Below are positions 8,053-16,075 of a stretch of DNA of 32,291 bases, piece by piece. The stretch lies in assembly GCA_028139685.1 (NCBI GenBank), contig JAOINQ010000005.1, positions 1 to 32,291 of the forward strand, read 5' to 3'. The stretch comes from Betaproteobacteria bacterium. GTDB taxonomy: Bacteria > Pseudomonadota > Gammaproteobacteria > Burkholderiales > Burkholderiaceae_A. The translations under genes and the position numbers were made by a program. Within the stretch, counting starts at the first letter, position 1; the number at the start of each line of letters is the position of its first letter. Below the pieces are notes generated by a model, which worked only from the letters and a program-made list of their open reading frames with translations, searched no databases and was not told the DNA's origin.

Positions 8053-10641
8053 TTAATACAAATTTTTCCTTTTAAAAAAGGTAAAGTATGCAAACGTAGA
8101 GACAAGTATGCTAGTGAAAGCTAAGAGCACGATTAGCAGAATATCTATTAAAGGAAATTCAAAATCAAGAGTCCAGAAAAAAGTCTGTGGGTTGACTTTA
8201 AAAATTAATATAATACTGATTAAAATGCCTACAATTACCGAAATTATTATTGAGACAAAACCAACAAAAGCTTGCTCAGAAAGCATCTGCTTTAGAATCA
8301 AATTACTGTTGTGCCCTATCTTTTTCATTAGTTTGAGCTCCCGCTCCCTAGATTCGATCTGACTACTACAAGAACATGCTACAGAAAAAATACAAACAAA
8401 AAGTGAGACTAAAAACAATACATAAGTTATTGAAAACGTTTTATCAAAAATAAGCAAGGACAGTTTCTTTATGTTAGTGTTGTCAGATATTTTAAAAGAA
8501 ATACCCACATTCATTTTGGATTCGAAGTCAGCCTTAAATTCCTGAACTCTTTCCCCTTTTTTTAAATCAATTGCATAGTGGGAAATCTCTCCATATTCCG
8601 AGAGTTCAGGATATTCCGTAGTTGAAACTGTTAAACTGCCATGTTGCCGACCATAATCTCTGTATTTTCCTAAAACAAAAGCTTTAAGAGATCCTTCTTT
8701 AAAACCTACCTCAAAAGAATCATACAAGTTTAAATTGTATCTCGTCAAAAATCCTTCAGATGCATATAAATATAACTGGTCTTGATCGTTATTTTTTCTG
8801 AAATACATATCTATTGAACTTGGATCTGTGCTAACCATTGGTAAAGTCGAAAACGAATCTTTGTAAGAAAATTGTTTCAGGATTACAGGTACTGGTAAGA
8901 GGTTATTTTTAAAAGAAACACGCGACACTCGCACAAGTTCAAAGTCATCGACCAGATCATTTGATTCTAAAGCCTTATAAATATAAGAGATATCCTCATT
9001 CGAAAGTTTTTTCTCTACGCTAATATAACAATCCGATTCCAAAACCTTATCCAACCACATAATTAATGAGTCACGAAAACTGTGAACCATAATAACCATA
9101 GCTATGGTTAGCGAGAGGCTCGCAATAATGGTCCTTATAACATTGGAGTCTAGTTTATTGTCGCTTGATAATTTATAAAAAGCCAACATTAGCCAACCCT
9201 TTGTTGAGATATAAGAAGAACAAAAACTAAAAACTTTTTTTGCAATAGCGGGAATGAAAGAAGGAAGGAAAACTATTGGAGTTAATAATAAAAAAAAGAT
9301 GCCTAGATAAGGACCGACAGCCATTCCATAAATTGGATTTATACTCGTCGACAAGACTGCGAGCAGAAGAAAAATAACGAATCCAGCTTTTCCACCAAAA
9401 AAATAATAATATTTGTTAATTTTAAAAGTCTTTGTATTTATCTGAAATAAATTCATCTTAAAACAAATAATAATTGTTGCTACAATTCCAGAAATTACCC
9501 CGAGTACCCAGTAGAAAAACAAGTTAACGAACGTTAAATTTACATCCGTAAAACCTTGGAAAATTAACCCCTCACCTCGACTATTTCCTAATTCTTTACC
9601 AAAAATTATTGCTATGAATGTTCCACTTAATACACCTATCAAACTGGCTAAGGAAGTAAACAGAATATTTTGGGAAATAACAAGTTGAAAAAGCTTGATA
9701 TCTCTGCTCCCGATCTTCTGCATTAATTCGAGGTTCTTCCTTTGTTGTTGTAGTGATAAGTCTGTAATTGAGTAAAGCAGGAAAAACGTCACAAATAATG
9801 TTGCTATTCCTAGAACAAATAAATTTCCTCGATAAGCAGAAGATAATTGAGAAATCTCTGTCTCTCTGGATTGCGGGTCTACAATTCGGATTTGCTGCTC
9901 GATCTGATTTGCTCGCAAAAACGCTAATAAGGCGTTTCTGGTTTTTTTTAAATTTGAATCTGCTCCCAGTCTTATATCTATTCGGCTTAATTTTTTTGGC
10001 TTTTTTAAAATATTTTGTAAGTTTCCTATATCCATTATCACCACATTACTGAGATACTTACTTTGGCTGACAGCGATAGGAATCAAGCTTTTTATTCCAA
10101 ATTGTGTATTTAGATGCAGTTTGTCATCCGATAAACTTATATCCTCAAAAATATCTGAAGAAATAATTGCGGAGTTTTCAGCCAACAAATTGATAAATGA
10201 CTGACTGTCTTCTGTTGCAATATTTTGACCACTTAATTTCCGCATTCCCTGGAAAAAAACGGGAGTTGTGCCAGCCGCTCTGAAGATATCTACTCCCACA
10301 ACTTGGAACTTCTTATCCAGGCTACCTGACCAATTTTGATAACTTAAAATAGGGCTTGCAGATTCGATCCCTAACTGCTTTTTAACGGATACTAATTTGT
10401 TAAATAATTCCTCATCAAATTCACCATTTAGAGATACTAAATTTATATCAGCAAAGCCATTCAGTAAATTTGCACTTTGTGCCATTTGATTTATTGCAGA
10501 CTTATTAATTACTTCGACTGCAGTGATAAGCGATACGCTTGCTGCTAAAGCTAAAATAGTGAATACCCATTTCAGCTTGTGTTTGCGAAACACACCAGCA
10601 GAAAAATGGTATGAGAGAAACAGGAAACTTTGAATAGCCAA
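8053..10641 (-). CDS. FtsX-type ABC transporter permease (MacB/LolC-like, double domain)
   Basis: An 862-residue inner-membrane permease with two FtsX units, fused as in many AttF/AttG-like proteins. A first span lies near residues 25-45, followed by a large periplasmic domain. A block of three spans occupies about 265-390 and two or more spans lie around 410-470. A further span near 500-520 precedes a second periplasmic domain, and the last three spans are at about 745-860. The sequences before the spans, NLELMQKIGSR and ELKLMKKIGHN, are the repeated cytoplasmic coupling segments expected of FtsX repeats. The start is a TTG with AGGA overlapping the stop of the ATPase gene 9 bp upstream. It pairs with that ATPase and the AttH-like protein. 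Confidence 0.87.
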   Translation of the reverse strand: MAIQSFLFLSYHFSAGVFRKHKLKWVFTILALAASVSLITAVEVINKSAINQMAQSANLLNGFADINLVSLNGEFDEELFNKLVSVKKQLGIESASPILSYQNWSGSLDKKFQVVGVDIFRAAGTTPVFFQGMRKLSGQNIATEDSQSFINLLAENSAIISSDIFEDISLSDDKLHLNTQFGIKSLIPIAVSQSKYLSNVVIMDIGNLQNILKKPKKLSRIDIRLGADSNLKKTRNALLAFLRANQIEQQIRIVDPQSRETEISQLSSAYRGNLFVLGIATLFVTFFLLYSITDLSLQQQRKNLELMQKIGSRDIKLFQLVISQNILFTSLASLIGVLSGTFIAIIFGKELGNSRGEGLIFQGFTDVNLTFVNLFFYWVLGVISGIVATIIICFKMNLFQINTKTFKINKYYYFFGGKAGFVIFLLLAVLSTSINPIYGMAVGPYLGIFFLLLTPIVFLPSFIPAIAKKVFSFCSSYISTKGWLMLAFYKLSSDNKLDSNVIRTIIASLSLTIAMVIMVHSFRDSLIMWLDKVLESDCYISVEKKLSNEDISYIYKALESNDLVDDFELVRVSRVSFKNNLLPVPVILKQFSYKDSFSTLPMVSTDPSSIDMYFRKNNDQDQLYLYASEGFLTRYNLNLYDSFEVGFKEGSLKAFVLGKYRDYGRQHGSLTVSTTEYPELSEYGEISHYAIDLKKGERVQEFKADFESKMNVGISFKISDNTNIKKLSLLIFDKTFSITYVLFLVSLFVCIFSVACSCSSQIESRERELKLMKKIGHNSNLILKQMLSEQAFVGFVSIIISVIVGILISIILIFKVNPQTFFWTLDFEFPLIDILLIVLLAFTSILVSTFAYFTFFKRKNLY

Positions 10642-10650
10642 TAAACTATC

Positions 10651-11334
10651 CTACGAAAGTAAATTGCTTTCCTCTTCAATACCTTTTGAATGAAGAGTAA
10701 GTACTCTCTGCATTCTCTCAGCAACGTTTTTTGAGTGAGTTGCGAGAACCAGCGTAGTACCTCTAGCCTTAGCCGCGTTTATCAACAATTGAATAACAAT
10801 ATCACTGTTTTTCGCATCTAAACTGCCAGTCGGTTCATCTGCTAAAATAATTTCCGGCGATTTAAAAAATGCTCTCGCTATACAAATCCTCTGCTTTTCT
10901 CCTCCTGACAACGCATCTGGATACCGATTAAAAAGATGAGACACATTTAACGAAGCCATTAATTCTTTTGCCCTTTCCTCGATTTCTCTTAGGCCTAAAT
11001 TAACACCCATCAAACCGGGCAACATGACATTTTGGCAGCCAGTTAAATGGTCAATAAGGTAGTAATCTTGAAAAACGAAACCTATTTTGTCTTTCCTAAC
11101 AGTTTTAGCATCCAATGTGGACCCCTCAACGTGACCACTAAAAAAGCCAATGTTACCGCTACTTATTGGAGTAAAGCCCGCAATGGCCCTTAAAAAGGAC
11201 GTCTTCCCGATTCCCGACTCTCCCGTTAGAGCAATGGTTTGGCCGGGTTGGATTTTTAAAAACAAGTTACTGTAAAGTGGCTCCTGGTCACCAAAACGAC
11301 ATTCTAAGGACTCTATGTTTATACCTGTAGCCAA
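10651..11334 (-). CDS. ABC transporter ATP-binding protein (MacB/LolD type)
   Basis: A 227-residue nucleotide-binding subunit. It has Walker A GESGIGKT at 38-45, a Q-loop in GFVFQDYYLIDHLTG, the signature LSGGEKQR, Walker B IILADEPTGSLD, and an H-loop in ATHSKNV. Its size and the LolD-like DEPTGSLD agree with partners of FtsX-type permeases, which act by mechanotransmission on envelope substrates and not as classic pumps. No ATG is available at the 5' end. The TTG at 11334 is the best start and lies 9 bp after the protease gene, without an obvious ribosome binding site, so coupling is likely. Confidence 0.92.
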   Translation of the reverse strand: MATGINIESLECRFGDQEPLYSNLFLKIQPGQTIALTGESGIGKTSFLRAIAGFTPISSGNIGFFSGHVEGSTLDAKTVRKDKIGFVFQDYYLIDHLTGCQNVMLPGLMGVNLGLREIEERAKELMASLNVSHLFNRYPDALSGGEKQRICIARAFFKSPEIILADEPTGSLDAKNSDIVIQLLINAAKARGTTLVLATHSKNVAERMQRVLTLHSKGIEEESNLLS

Positions 11335-11343
11335 AATGACTAA

Positions 11344-12375
11344 CTAACACGCCATATTACATTTCCCCTCAGCTACTCCCTGAGGGTCTACCATTTCAAG
11401 CGCTTCTCTTACCTTTTTTAGATTTGCTCCATCACCCACCAATGCTAAAACATTTGCCATCGTGAACAACGCATTCGCATCGAGAGGATTATAAATAAGG
11501 GCCTTTTCAAGAGCTCTCCTCGCTTCCTCATTTCTTCCTAATCCATGAAGAACTTTTCCATACGAAAGCCACGAGTCGAAGTTTTTCGGCTCTTTTTTAA
11601 TCCATTTTGATGTTAGTTTGAGAGCGGCCTGAACATTTCCGTCTTCCATGTATTGCGAAAACTGTAAAAACACCGGTTGCTCTGCTAAATCTTTTTCCCA
11701 CAGCGTCAACCCGCTGATTATATCGACTTCCTCAGCATTTCGTTTCCTCAGGTTATGGAGCCAGTCGGATGGGAGTGCATAGTAGCTTCCCGAGTGCCCC
11801 GCTGAGAAAAAGGTAGTGATTCCTATTAATCTGCCCCTACTATCGAATAATCCACCGCCGCTTCCACCAGAGGAGAAGCCCGCTGTGGTCTTTATCACTA
11901 AGCTATCTTCGTAAGGGTGAAGCCCGCTAACACGGCCTTCGGTAAAAAATGCATCTGCGCCTCCTGGATAGCCATAAAAATAGGCATAATTACCGACTCG
12001 TAACTCAGAAGGATCTCGTAATTCAACAGCAGGCAAAATAAGCCCTGGCGCTTTCAAAAGACACAAATCTTTAAAAATATCTACCTTTTGACTATCAACA
12101 GGATACCGTAAAGCGCCTTTCATAACAGTTATTCTCTGGCTTCTGCGAACAACATGGCAGTTTGTTAAAACTTCTTCTTTACCAACTACAACTCCAGACC
12201 CAGCATAAAGCTTGCCGCCCGCAGGAGCCAATATCTTTACGACACTTACCGAAAGCTTTGCATAAAACTCAGAAGATAGTTTCGGTTCCTCTAGGACATC
12301 CGCTGATGCTGTGAGTGGCAAACTTAAGAGAATTTGAACCAAAACTTTACTATAATTTGAGATACGGTTCACCAT
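11344..12375 (-). CDS. Secreted trypsin-like serine protease with C-terminal TPR repeats
   Basis: A 343-residue protein with a signal peptide (about 1-25, ending TASADV), then a chymotrypsin/HtrA-like protease domain with a complete triad. His is in TNCHVV (74), Asp in KDLCLLK (103) and Ser in SGGSGGG (172). There is no PDZ domain. Instead, residues about 230-330 form tetratricopeptide-type helices, with WLSYGKVLHGLGRNEEARRA and PLDANALFTMANVL as repeat cores. The protein ends KCNMAC, an unusual CxxxC tail. It is the second gene of the row, 1 bp after a small secreted protein and 9 bp before the ABC ATPase. Periplasmic proteolysis or a scaffold role for the lipocalin/ABC system is a guess from position. 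Confidence 0.85.
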   Translation of the reverse strand: MVNRISNYSKVLVQILLSLPLTASADVLEEPKLSSEFYAKLSVSVVKILAPAGGKLYAGSGVVVGKEEVLTNCHVVRRSQRITVMKGALRYPVDSQKVDIFKDLCLLKAPGLILPAVELRDPSELRVGNYAYFYGYPGGADAFFTEGRVSGLHPYEDSLVIKTTAGFSSGGSGGGLFDSRGRLIGITTFFSAGHSGSYYALPSDWLHNLRKRNAEEVDIISGLTLWEKDLAEQPVFLQFSQYMEDGNVQAALKLTSKWIKKEPKNFDSWLSYGKVLHGLGRNEEARRALEKALIYNPLDANALFTMANVLALVGDGANLKKVREALEMVDPQGVAEGKCNMAC

Positions 12376-12376
12376 G

Positions 12377-12724
12377 TTACTTTACCCATTCGCTTTTCAA
12401 CACTTTCCACTCTTGCTTACCATCGGAGACTAGTGAACAACCCAATGCCTCTGGTTCAGCGCCTGGCATTAGGACTGATCTTCCCCGGTCCGCAGTTCGA
12501 TTATCCATATACCATCTTTCCAATAAAACTTTTATTTTCCCAGTTGAGTGGGTGTTAGAAATATAAATCATTACTCCTCCTCTAACAACACATTTTGCAT
12601 CGAAATCTGTGGAAAACTTTAGGAAAGAGGTAGGATCCCCGTTCGCAAAAGCCCCCGTGGAAAAAACTAAAAGCGCCAGACTTGACAATAGGAACTTTGA
12701 CGAAAGTATTTGTTGAGATATCAT
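12377..12724 (-). CDS. Small secreted protein of unknown function
   Basis: I do not recognise the family. Starting at the ATG at 12724 gives 115 residues with a clear signal peptide (about 1-27, ending TGAFA) and a mature part of about 88 residues. The mature part has two cysteines (AKCVVRGG and LGCSLVS) and predicted strands such as GGVMIYISN and IKVLLERWYMD. An in-frame ATG at 12793 would add 23 residues ahead of the signal peptide and lie 3 bp from the start of the divergent gene, so I reject it. It appears to open the minus-strand row protease-ABC-lipocalin-apaG, only 1 bp before the protease gene. Confidence 0.7.
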   Translation of the reverse strand: MISQQILSSKFLLSSLALLVFSTGAFANGDPTSFLKFSTDFDAKCVVRGGVMIYISNTHSTGKIKVLLERWYMDNRTADRGRSVLMPGAEPEALGCSLVSDGKQEWKVLKSEWVK

Positions 12725-12796
12725 GATATTTTGAGAATATATTTCGGCGCAAGTTCCTTTGCGTATGAATAATATGGTGCAAAGGCCTAACATCAG

Positions 12797-13177
12797 ATGA
12801 ACCCTATAAGATCACCTTTAGCCTTCCTTCTTTTTACCTGTTTTTTGTTTACAAACAGTGGAAATTTTGCAGGCGATACAGTCGGAAATAGTTTTAACGT
12901 AGCTGGTCAAATGGGATTCATGAAATTCGTGATTATTCCTGTGGAAAAACAAAGCGATATTGAATTCCACCGGGAAGTTGTAAAAAAAATATGTATTCAA
13001 GGTGAAACGTGCTTTTTAAATTTCTTCACAAATTCAAAAAACGCACCAGAAAACTTACCTTTAGACGATCGGATTTTGGCTGAACCGACCCTTATGTACA
13101 AGTACTCCCCTAAACACAGAAATGAAATTGAAGACTGGAGTTGCCGGCTTAAGCTGCCCATAAAATCATGCTTTTGA
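12797..13177 (+). CDS. Small secreted protein of unknown function
   Basis: A 126-residue protein I cannot assign. The N-terminus is a plausible signal peptide (about 1-25, hydrophobic LAFLLFTCFLF, then NFAGD). The mature part has four cysteines: in KKICIQGETCF and, near the C-terminus, WSCRLKLPIKSCF. These could form two disulfides. It is divergent from the small secreted protein gene at 12377-12724 and convergent with the SoxYZ-like carrier gene, ending 10 bp before it. It is therefore a single-gene unit. AATATGGT some 20 bp upstream could be part of its promoter, but I do not see a convincing -35. Confidence 0.65.
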   Translation: MNPIRSPLAFLLFTCFLFTNSGNFAGDTVGNSFNVAGQMGFMKFVIIPVEKQSDIEFHREVVKKICIQGETCFLNFFTNSKNAPENLPLDDRILAEPTLMYKYSPKHRNEIEDWSCRLKLPIKSCF

Positions 13178-13187
13178 CCAAATAAAA

Positions 13188-14006
13188 TTAATTTTGGACG
13201 GCCAACGATTTTTCAAATGTCATATTCTCTGAATCCAATACCTCGGCTCTGAGATTATCCCCGCCAGTTGGTGTAAAGAAGAAGCGAATATTTGGATTCT
13301 CGCTGATCGCGAAATCAAGCCTGGCAGTTAAGAGTTTTTCTTCACTATGAAAAACTTTTATTTCTTTTACAAATCTGGGAGGAACGTAAAGCCGAGTAAC
13401 CTGATCCATCTGCATTCCGGAAAAATTTGGATGGGATACCATAACTTGAGCTCTGGCTGGTTTCCCTACCTCTAATCCCGACTCAGTTCTTAATTTCATT
13501 CTACCGAGTCTCGCCAAAGCCGCCTCCTGGTCTTTGCCGGCAGGAGCAGAGCAACCGCCTGATGCCCTCACATATCTGTGAGCCATATGTAATTCCCCGT
13601 TGTTTAATTCAGCCACAGCTCTCACAAAGGTATACTCCTCAAGCCGGACACGCGTTTCTATATCAGCTTTACCCGCCTTTTGGCTTAATGTAAATATGCC
13701 AGCAACAGGCGTTGGATTTTTGTCTATCAAAAGATAGATCTTTTTTATATACTTTTCCGGGCTCTGTAAAATTTTACTCGTTATAGATATTGGGACCACC
13801 GCAGCATCCTCTGCTCTAAAAGGCGCTTCAATTCCTATAACACTATTCGAAGCAAATACTTTTTTATCGCCGAAAAGAACTGATTTCAAATTCTTCCATT
13901 CAACAGTAGAGGAGTTTGGAACTTCTTTCCCTGCTAATTGAAAGGAAAAGCCTAAAAATAAACAAAGGGATAAAATCTTAAATATTCTTGCTAGTGGCTT
14001 ATTCAT
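13188..14006 (-). CDS. Quinoprotein dehydrogenase-associated SoxYZ-like carrier
   Basis: A 272-residue periplasmic protein that fuses a SoxY-like and a SoxZ-like domain. In sulfur oxidation SoxYZ carries intermediates on a cysteine. Here the diagnostic motif is SGGCSAPAGKD, with Cys152 between the two domains, as in the fused carrier family found beside PQQ-dependent alcohol dehydrogenases. A signal peptide covers about 1-26 (ending QLAGKE). It is only 4 bp after the metallohydrolase gene, with which it forms the core of the 'quinoprotein relay' set. No PQQ dehydrogenase (mxaF or xoxF type) or cytochrome gene is present in the window, so the partner must be elsewhere. Confidence 0.88.
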   Translation of the reverse strand: MNKPLARIFKILSLCLFLGFSFQLAGKEVPNSSTVEWKNLKSVLFGDKKVFASNSVIGIEAPFRAEDAAVVPISITSKILQSPEKYIKKIYLLIDKNPTPVAGIFTLSQKAGKADIETRVRLEEYTFVRAVAELNNGELHMAHRYVRASGGCSAPAGKDQEAALARLGRMKLRTESGLEVGKPARAQVMVSHPNFSGMQMDQVTRLYVPPRFVKEIKVFHSEEKLLTARLDFAISENPNIRFFFTPTGGDNLRAEVLDSENMTFEKSLAVQN

Positions 14007-14010
14007 AACC

Positions 14011-15948
14011 TCAATCCTCCCACTCTAATTCTGCGTATGCTGCTGATATATTTCTTTGCAAATAATCCGCGCTATTCTCCCAAATTCCAGCTGATTCTAA
14101 ATCGATAGTCTTCATAGCGTCCTGCAAGCTAATGTTATCACGAAGAGCCTCTTTTACGGCTCTTTTCAAAGCCACCAAATAATTTAGCTGCACTTTTAAC
14201 CCTCCTACATCATTTTGTAAGGGGCCATGGCCAGGAATTATGGCTTCGACGGATTCTTGATTTGGAGATTTTTCAAAGAAGTTTATTAATTGCTGAGTGA
14301 CTTTAATCCAACCATTGAGACTACCGTCTATAACCGGAATGTGTTTTATGAACAAGAGATCACCGGCAATTAACGTTCGAGAGTTATGATCAAACACAGT
14401 TAAGTCATGGTTGGTATGAGCCGTTTCCCATGCAGTAAGCGTTAACCTCCTGTCACCTAAGTCCAATTGCAAGAAATCTTCAACCTCTTTTGTCGCAGTG
14501 TAGGGCTTTAGCACATTTTTTTCCCCGAGAAGTTCCAGCAATCTTTTATTGTAGGTATTAAACCTGTTTGCATAAGCAGGCGTAAAATTCTTGTGAGATA
14601 TGAATTCTGGAGGGGGGCTCAACTGCGCGAATGCTTCATTACCAGAGGTATGATCAGGGTGTACATGAGTATTAATTACGTAACATACGGGTTTTTTACT
14701 AATTGTTCTTATCGCAGAGATAAAAGATTTGCCAGCGATAAAGCTTCCTCCTGTGTCAATCACTGCTATGCAATCCGACCCTTCGATGAAAGAAAAATTT
14801 GATATTAACCCTCTATTTTTAGTGGAAAACTCTGCAATATTTCCTTGGAAGGTATAAAGTCCCGAAGAAACCAAATCGAATACAAGCGGGACTACACCGT
14901 TTAAATTTCCTTCGAATTTCTGGTTGCTTTTTTCCTTTAAAAAATCTGTGCTCAATTGAGCACATTTTACATTTTGGTTAAATGCCTCAAGCTCTATTTC
15001 TCTCGATACTTTTTGATAGTTGAGATTGTGCCTCCTTTCAAATCCAGGGGTATTTATAAAATCTGCGAGTCCTTTAGGTAAACTACTACCGTCTCTAAAA
15101 ATACCTAACAAGTAGTCTTTTTTGGCAATATCGTAAACCAAGTTTAGGTACTTTATGTTAAAGTCTAGCGCTTTAGTTCTGAAATCATCAAAAGAAGAAA
15201 CCGTACCACTTCCAATAACGTATGCTGGGTTTAACGCTCGGAGAAATTCAAGTCCGCGAACCCATGGCTTCGTATGACCTTTCGCTAAACTGGGAATAGA
15301 GTCATTAAATACAACATCGCTCGCATAAAGAATTTTTGAATTTTCATTCCAAAGTAAGGTTTCCCCTGTTTGTTTGATACAAGAAAATGAAATTGCTTTC
15401 CAATCCATTATTTCTGGATGTAGAAGAGAATTTTCCTTGACAATATATTTCGGGATTACGATCTCGCTACCAACCAGTTCCTTAGGGTTTACTTCTCTCA
15501 TCATGTCATCTCTGCAATCCTCGCATTTTGTTTCCATATATGCTGCAGTTTTCTCAGAACTTATAAAAGTAGGGCTGCTTTTTAAAAAAGTGTAGTTGCC
15601 CATCACTTTTTCGGGCTTGGCGGAAGAATTAAACACCCATTTTACGGGAGGTAGCTCGATGTTGTATTTCGATATAATAGCGTTGAAAAGTTTAGTAATA
15701 TATCCGCGGTGAGGGCCAGGATCTACCACAAAAGTACCGTTTTTTTTAACAACTAAAAGAGAGTTAACCCCTGCTTCAGTGGCGATTTTCTTGAGGTACC
15801 CAGTTTTTTCAAAGGCCAAATAAACTTTTTGATCGGGACTATCATGGATAAGTAGAGTTTCAAACTCATAGTCACTCTTTTCAAACGAAAATGCTTTGGA
15901 AGAAAGAAAAAATAAGAGCATGAAACTATATGCGGAAAACTTAACCAT
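14011..15948 (-). CDS. Tandem metallo-beta-lactamase protein, quinoprotein relay zinc metallohydrolase type
   Basis: A 645-residue exported protein with two successive metallo-beta-lactamase domains. The C-terminal one (about 345-645) keeps the zinc motif HVHPDH at 428-433, a later LIAGDLLF and IIPGHGPLQ. It matches the quinoprotein relay zinc metallohydrolase family, which is normally a single domain of about 300 residues. The N-terminal one (about 30-330) has the same layout (VVDPGPHRGY, then YASDVVF and VIGSGTVS) but reads SSAKPEKV where HxHxDH should be, so it is probably not catalytic. I start at the ATG at 15948, with GGAG upstream and a signal peptide (about 1-22). A longer frame to 15996 would run into the tRNA. 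It is followed 4 bp later by the SoxYZ-like carrier. Confidence 0.87.
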   Translation of the reverse strand: MVKFSAYSFMLLFFLSSKAFSFEKSDYEFETLLIHDSPDQKVYLAFEKTGYLKKIATEAGVNSLLVVKKNGTFVVDPGPHRGYITKLFNAIISKYNIELPPVKWVFNSSAKPEKVMGNYTFLKSSPTFISSEKTAAYMETKCEDCRDDMMREVNPKELVGSEIVIPKYIVKENSLLHPEIMDWKAISFSCIKQTGETLLWNENSKILYASDVVFNDSIPSLAKGHTKPWVRGLEFLRALNPAYVIGSGTVSSFDDFRTKALDFNIKYLNLVYDIAKKDYLLGIFRDGSSLPKGLADFINTPGFERRHNLNYQKVSREIELEAFNQNVKCAQLSTDFLKEKSNQKFEGNLNGVVPLVFDLVSSGLYTFQGNIAEFSTKNRGLISNFSFIEGSDCIAVIDTGGSFIAGKSFISAIRTISKKPVCYVINTHVHPDHTSGNEAFAQLSPPPEFISHKNFTPAYANRFNTYNKRLLELLGEKNVLKPYTATKEVEDFLQLDLGDRRLTLTAWETAHTNHDLTVFDHNSRTLIAGDLLFIKHIPVIDGSLNGWIKVTQQLINFFEKSPNQESVEAIIPGHGPLQNDVGGLKVQLNYLVALKRAVKEALRDNISLQDAMKTIDLESAGIWENSADYLQRNISAAYAELEWED

Positions 15949-15962
15949 TGATTCTCCAAACT

Positions 15963-16039
15963 TGGTGGGCCCAACAGGACTCGAACCTGTGACCAATCGA
16001 TTATGAGTCGACTGCTCTAACCAACTGAGCTATGGGCCC
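15963..16039 (-). tRNA. tRNA(CAU), probably tRNA-Ile2 (lysidine type)
   Basis: A 77-nt cloverleaf with encoded CCA. It has a 7-bp acceptor stem (GGGCCCA/TGGGCCC), D-stem GCTC/GAGC, anticodon stem GTCGA/TCGAT with loop CTCATAA (anticodon CAT), variable TGGTC, and T-stem ACAGG/CCTGT with TTCGAGT. The acceptor C4-G69 and C5-G68 pairs and the general similarity to E. coli ileX favour the isoleucine tRNA read after TilS modification. Elongator tRNA-Met is the alternative. It lies between rpoD and the metallohydrolase gene, whose ribosome binding site begins a few nucleotides after the CCA. Confidence 0.95.
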
Positions 16040-16075
16040 CTTATTTTTTCAAGCTTAATCCAGGTGATTAATAAA

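Noticed and set aside
13178..13197. Bidirectional terminator at CCAAA...TTTGG between the convergent genes
   Set aside because: The hairpin is short and almost all A/T, and no clear T-run follows; not supportable as an intrinsic terminator.
15949..15996. Longer N-terminus for the metallohydrolase starting at 15996
   Set aside because: Those 16 codons translate the 3' half of the tRNA (VTGSSPVGPT); the ATG at 15948 has a GGAG site and opens a signal peptide.
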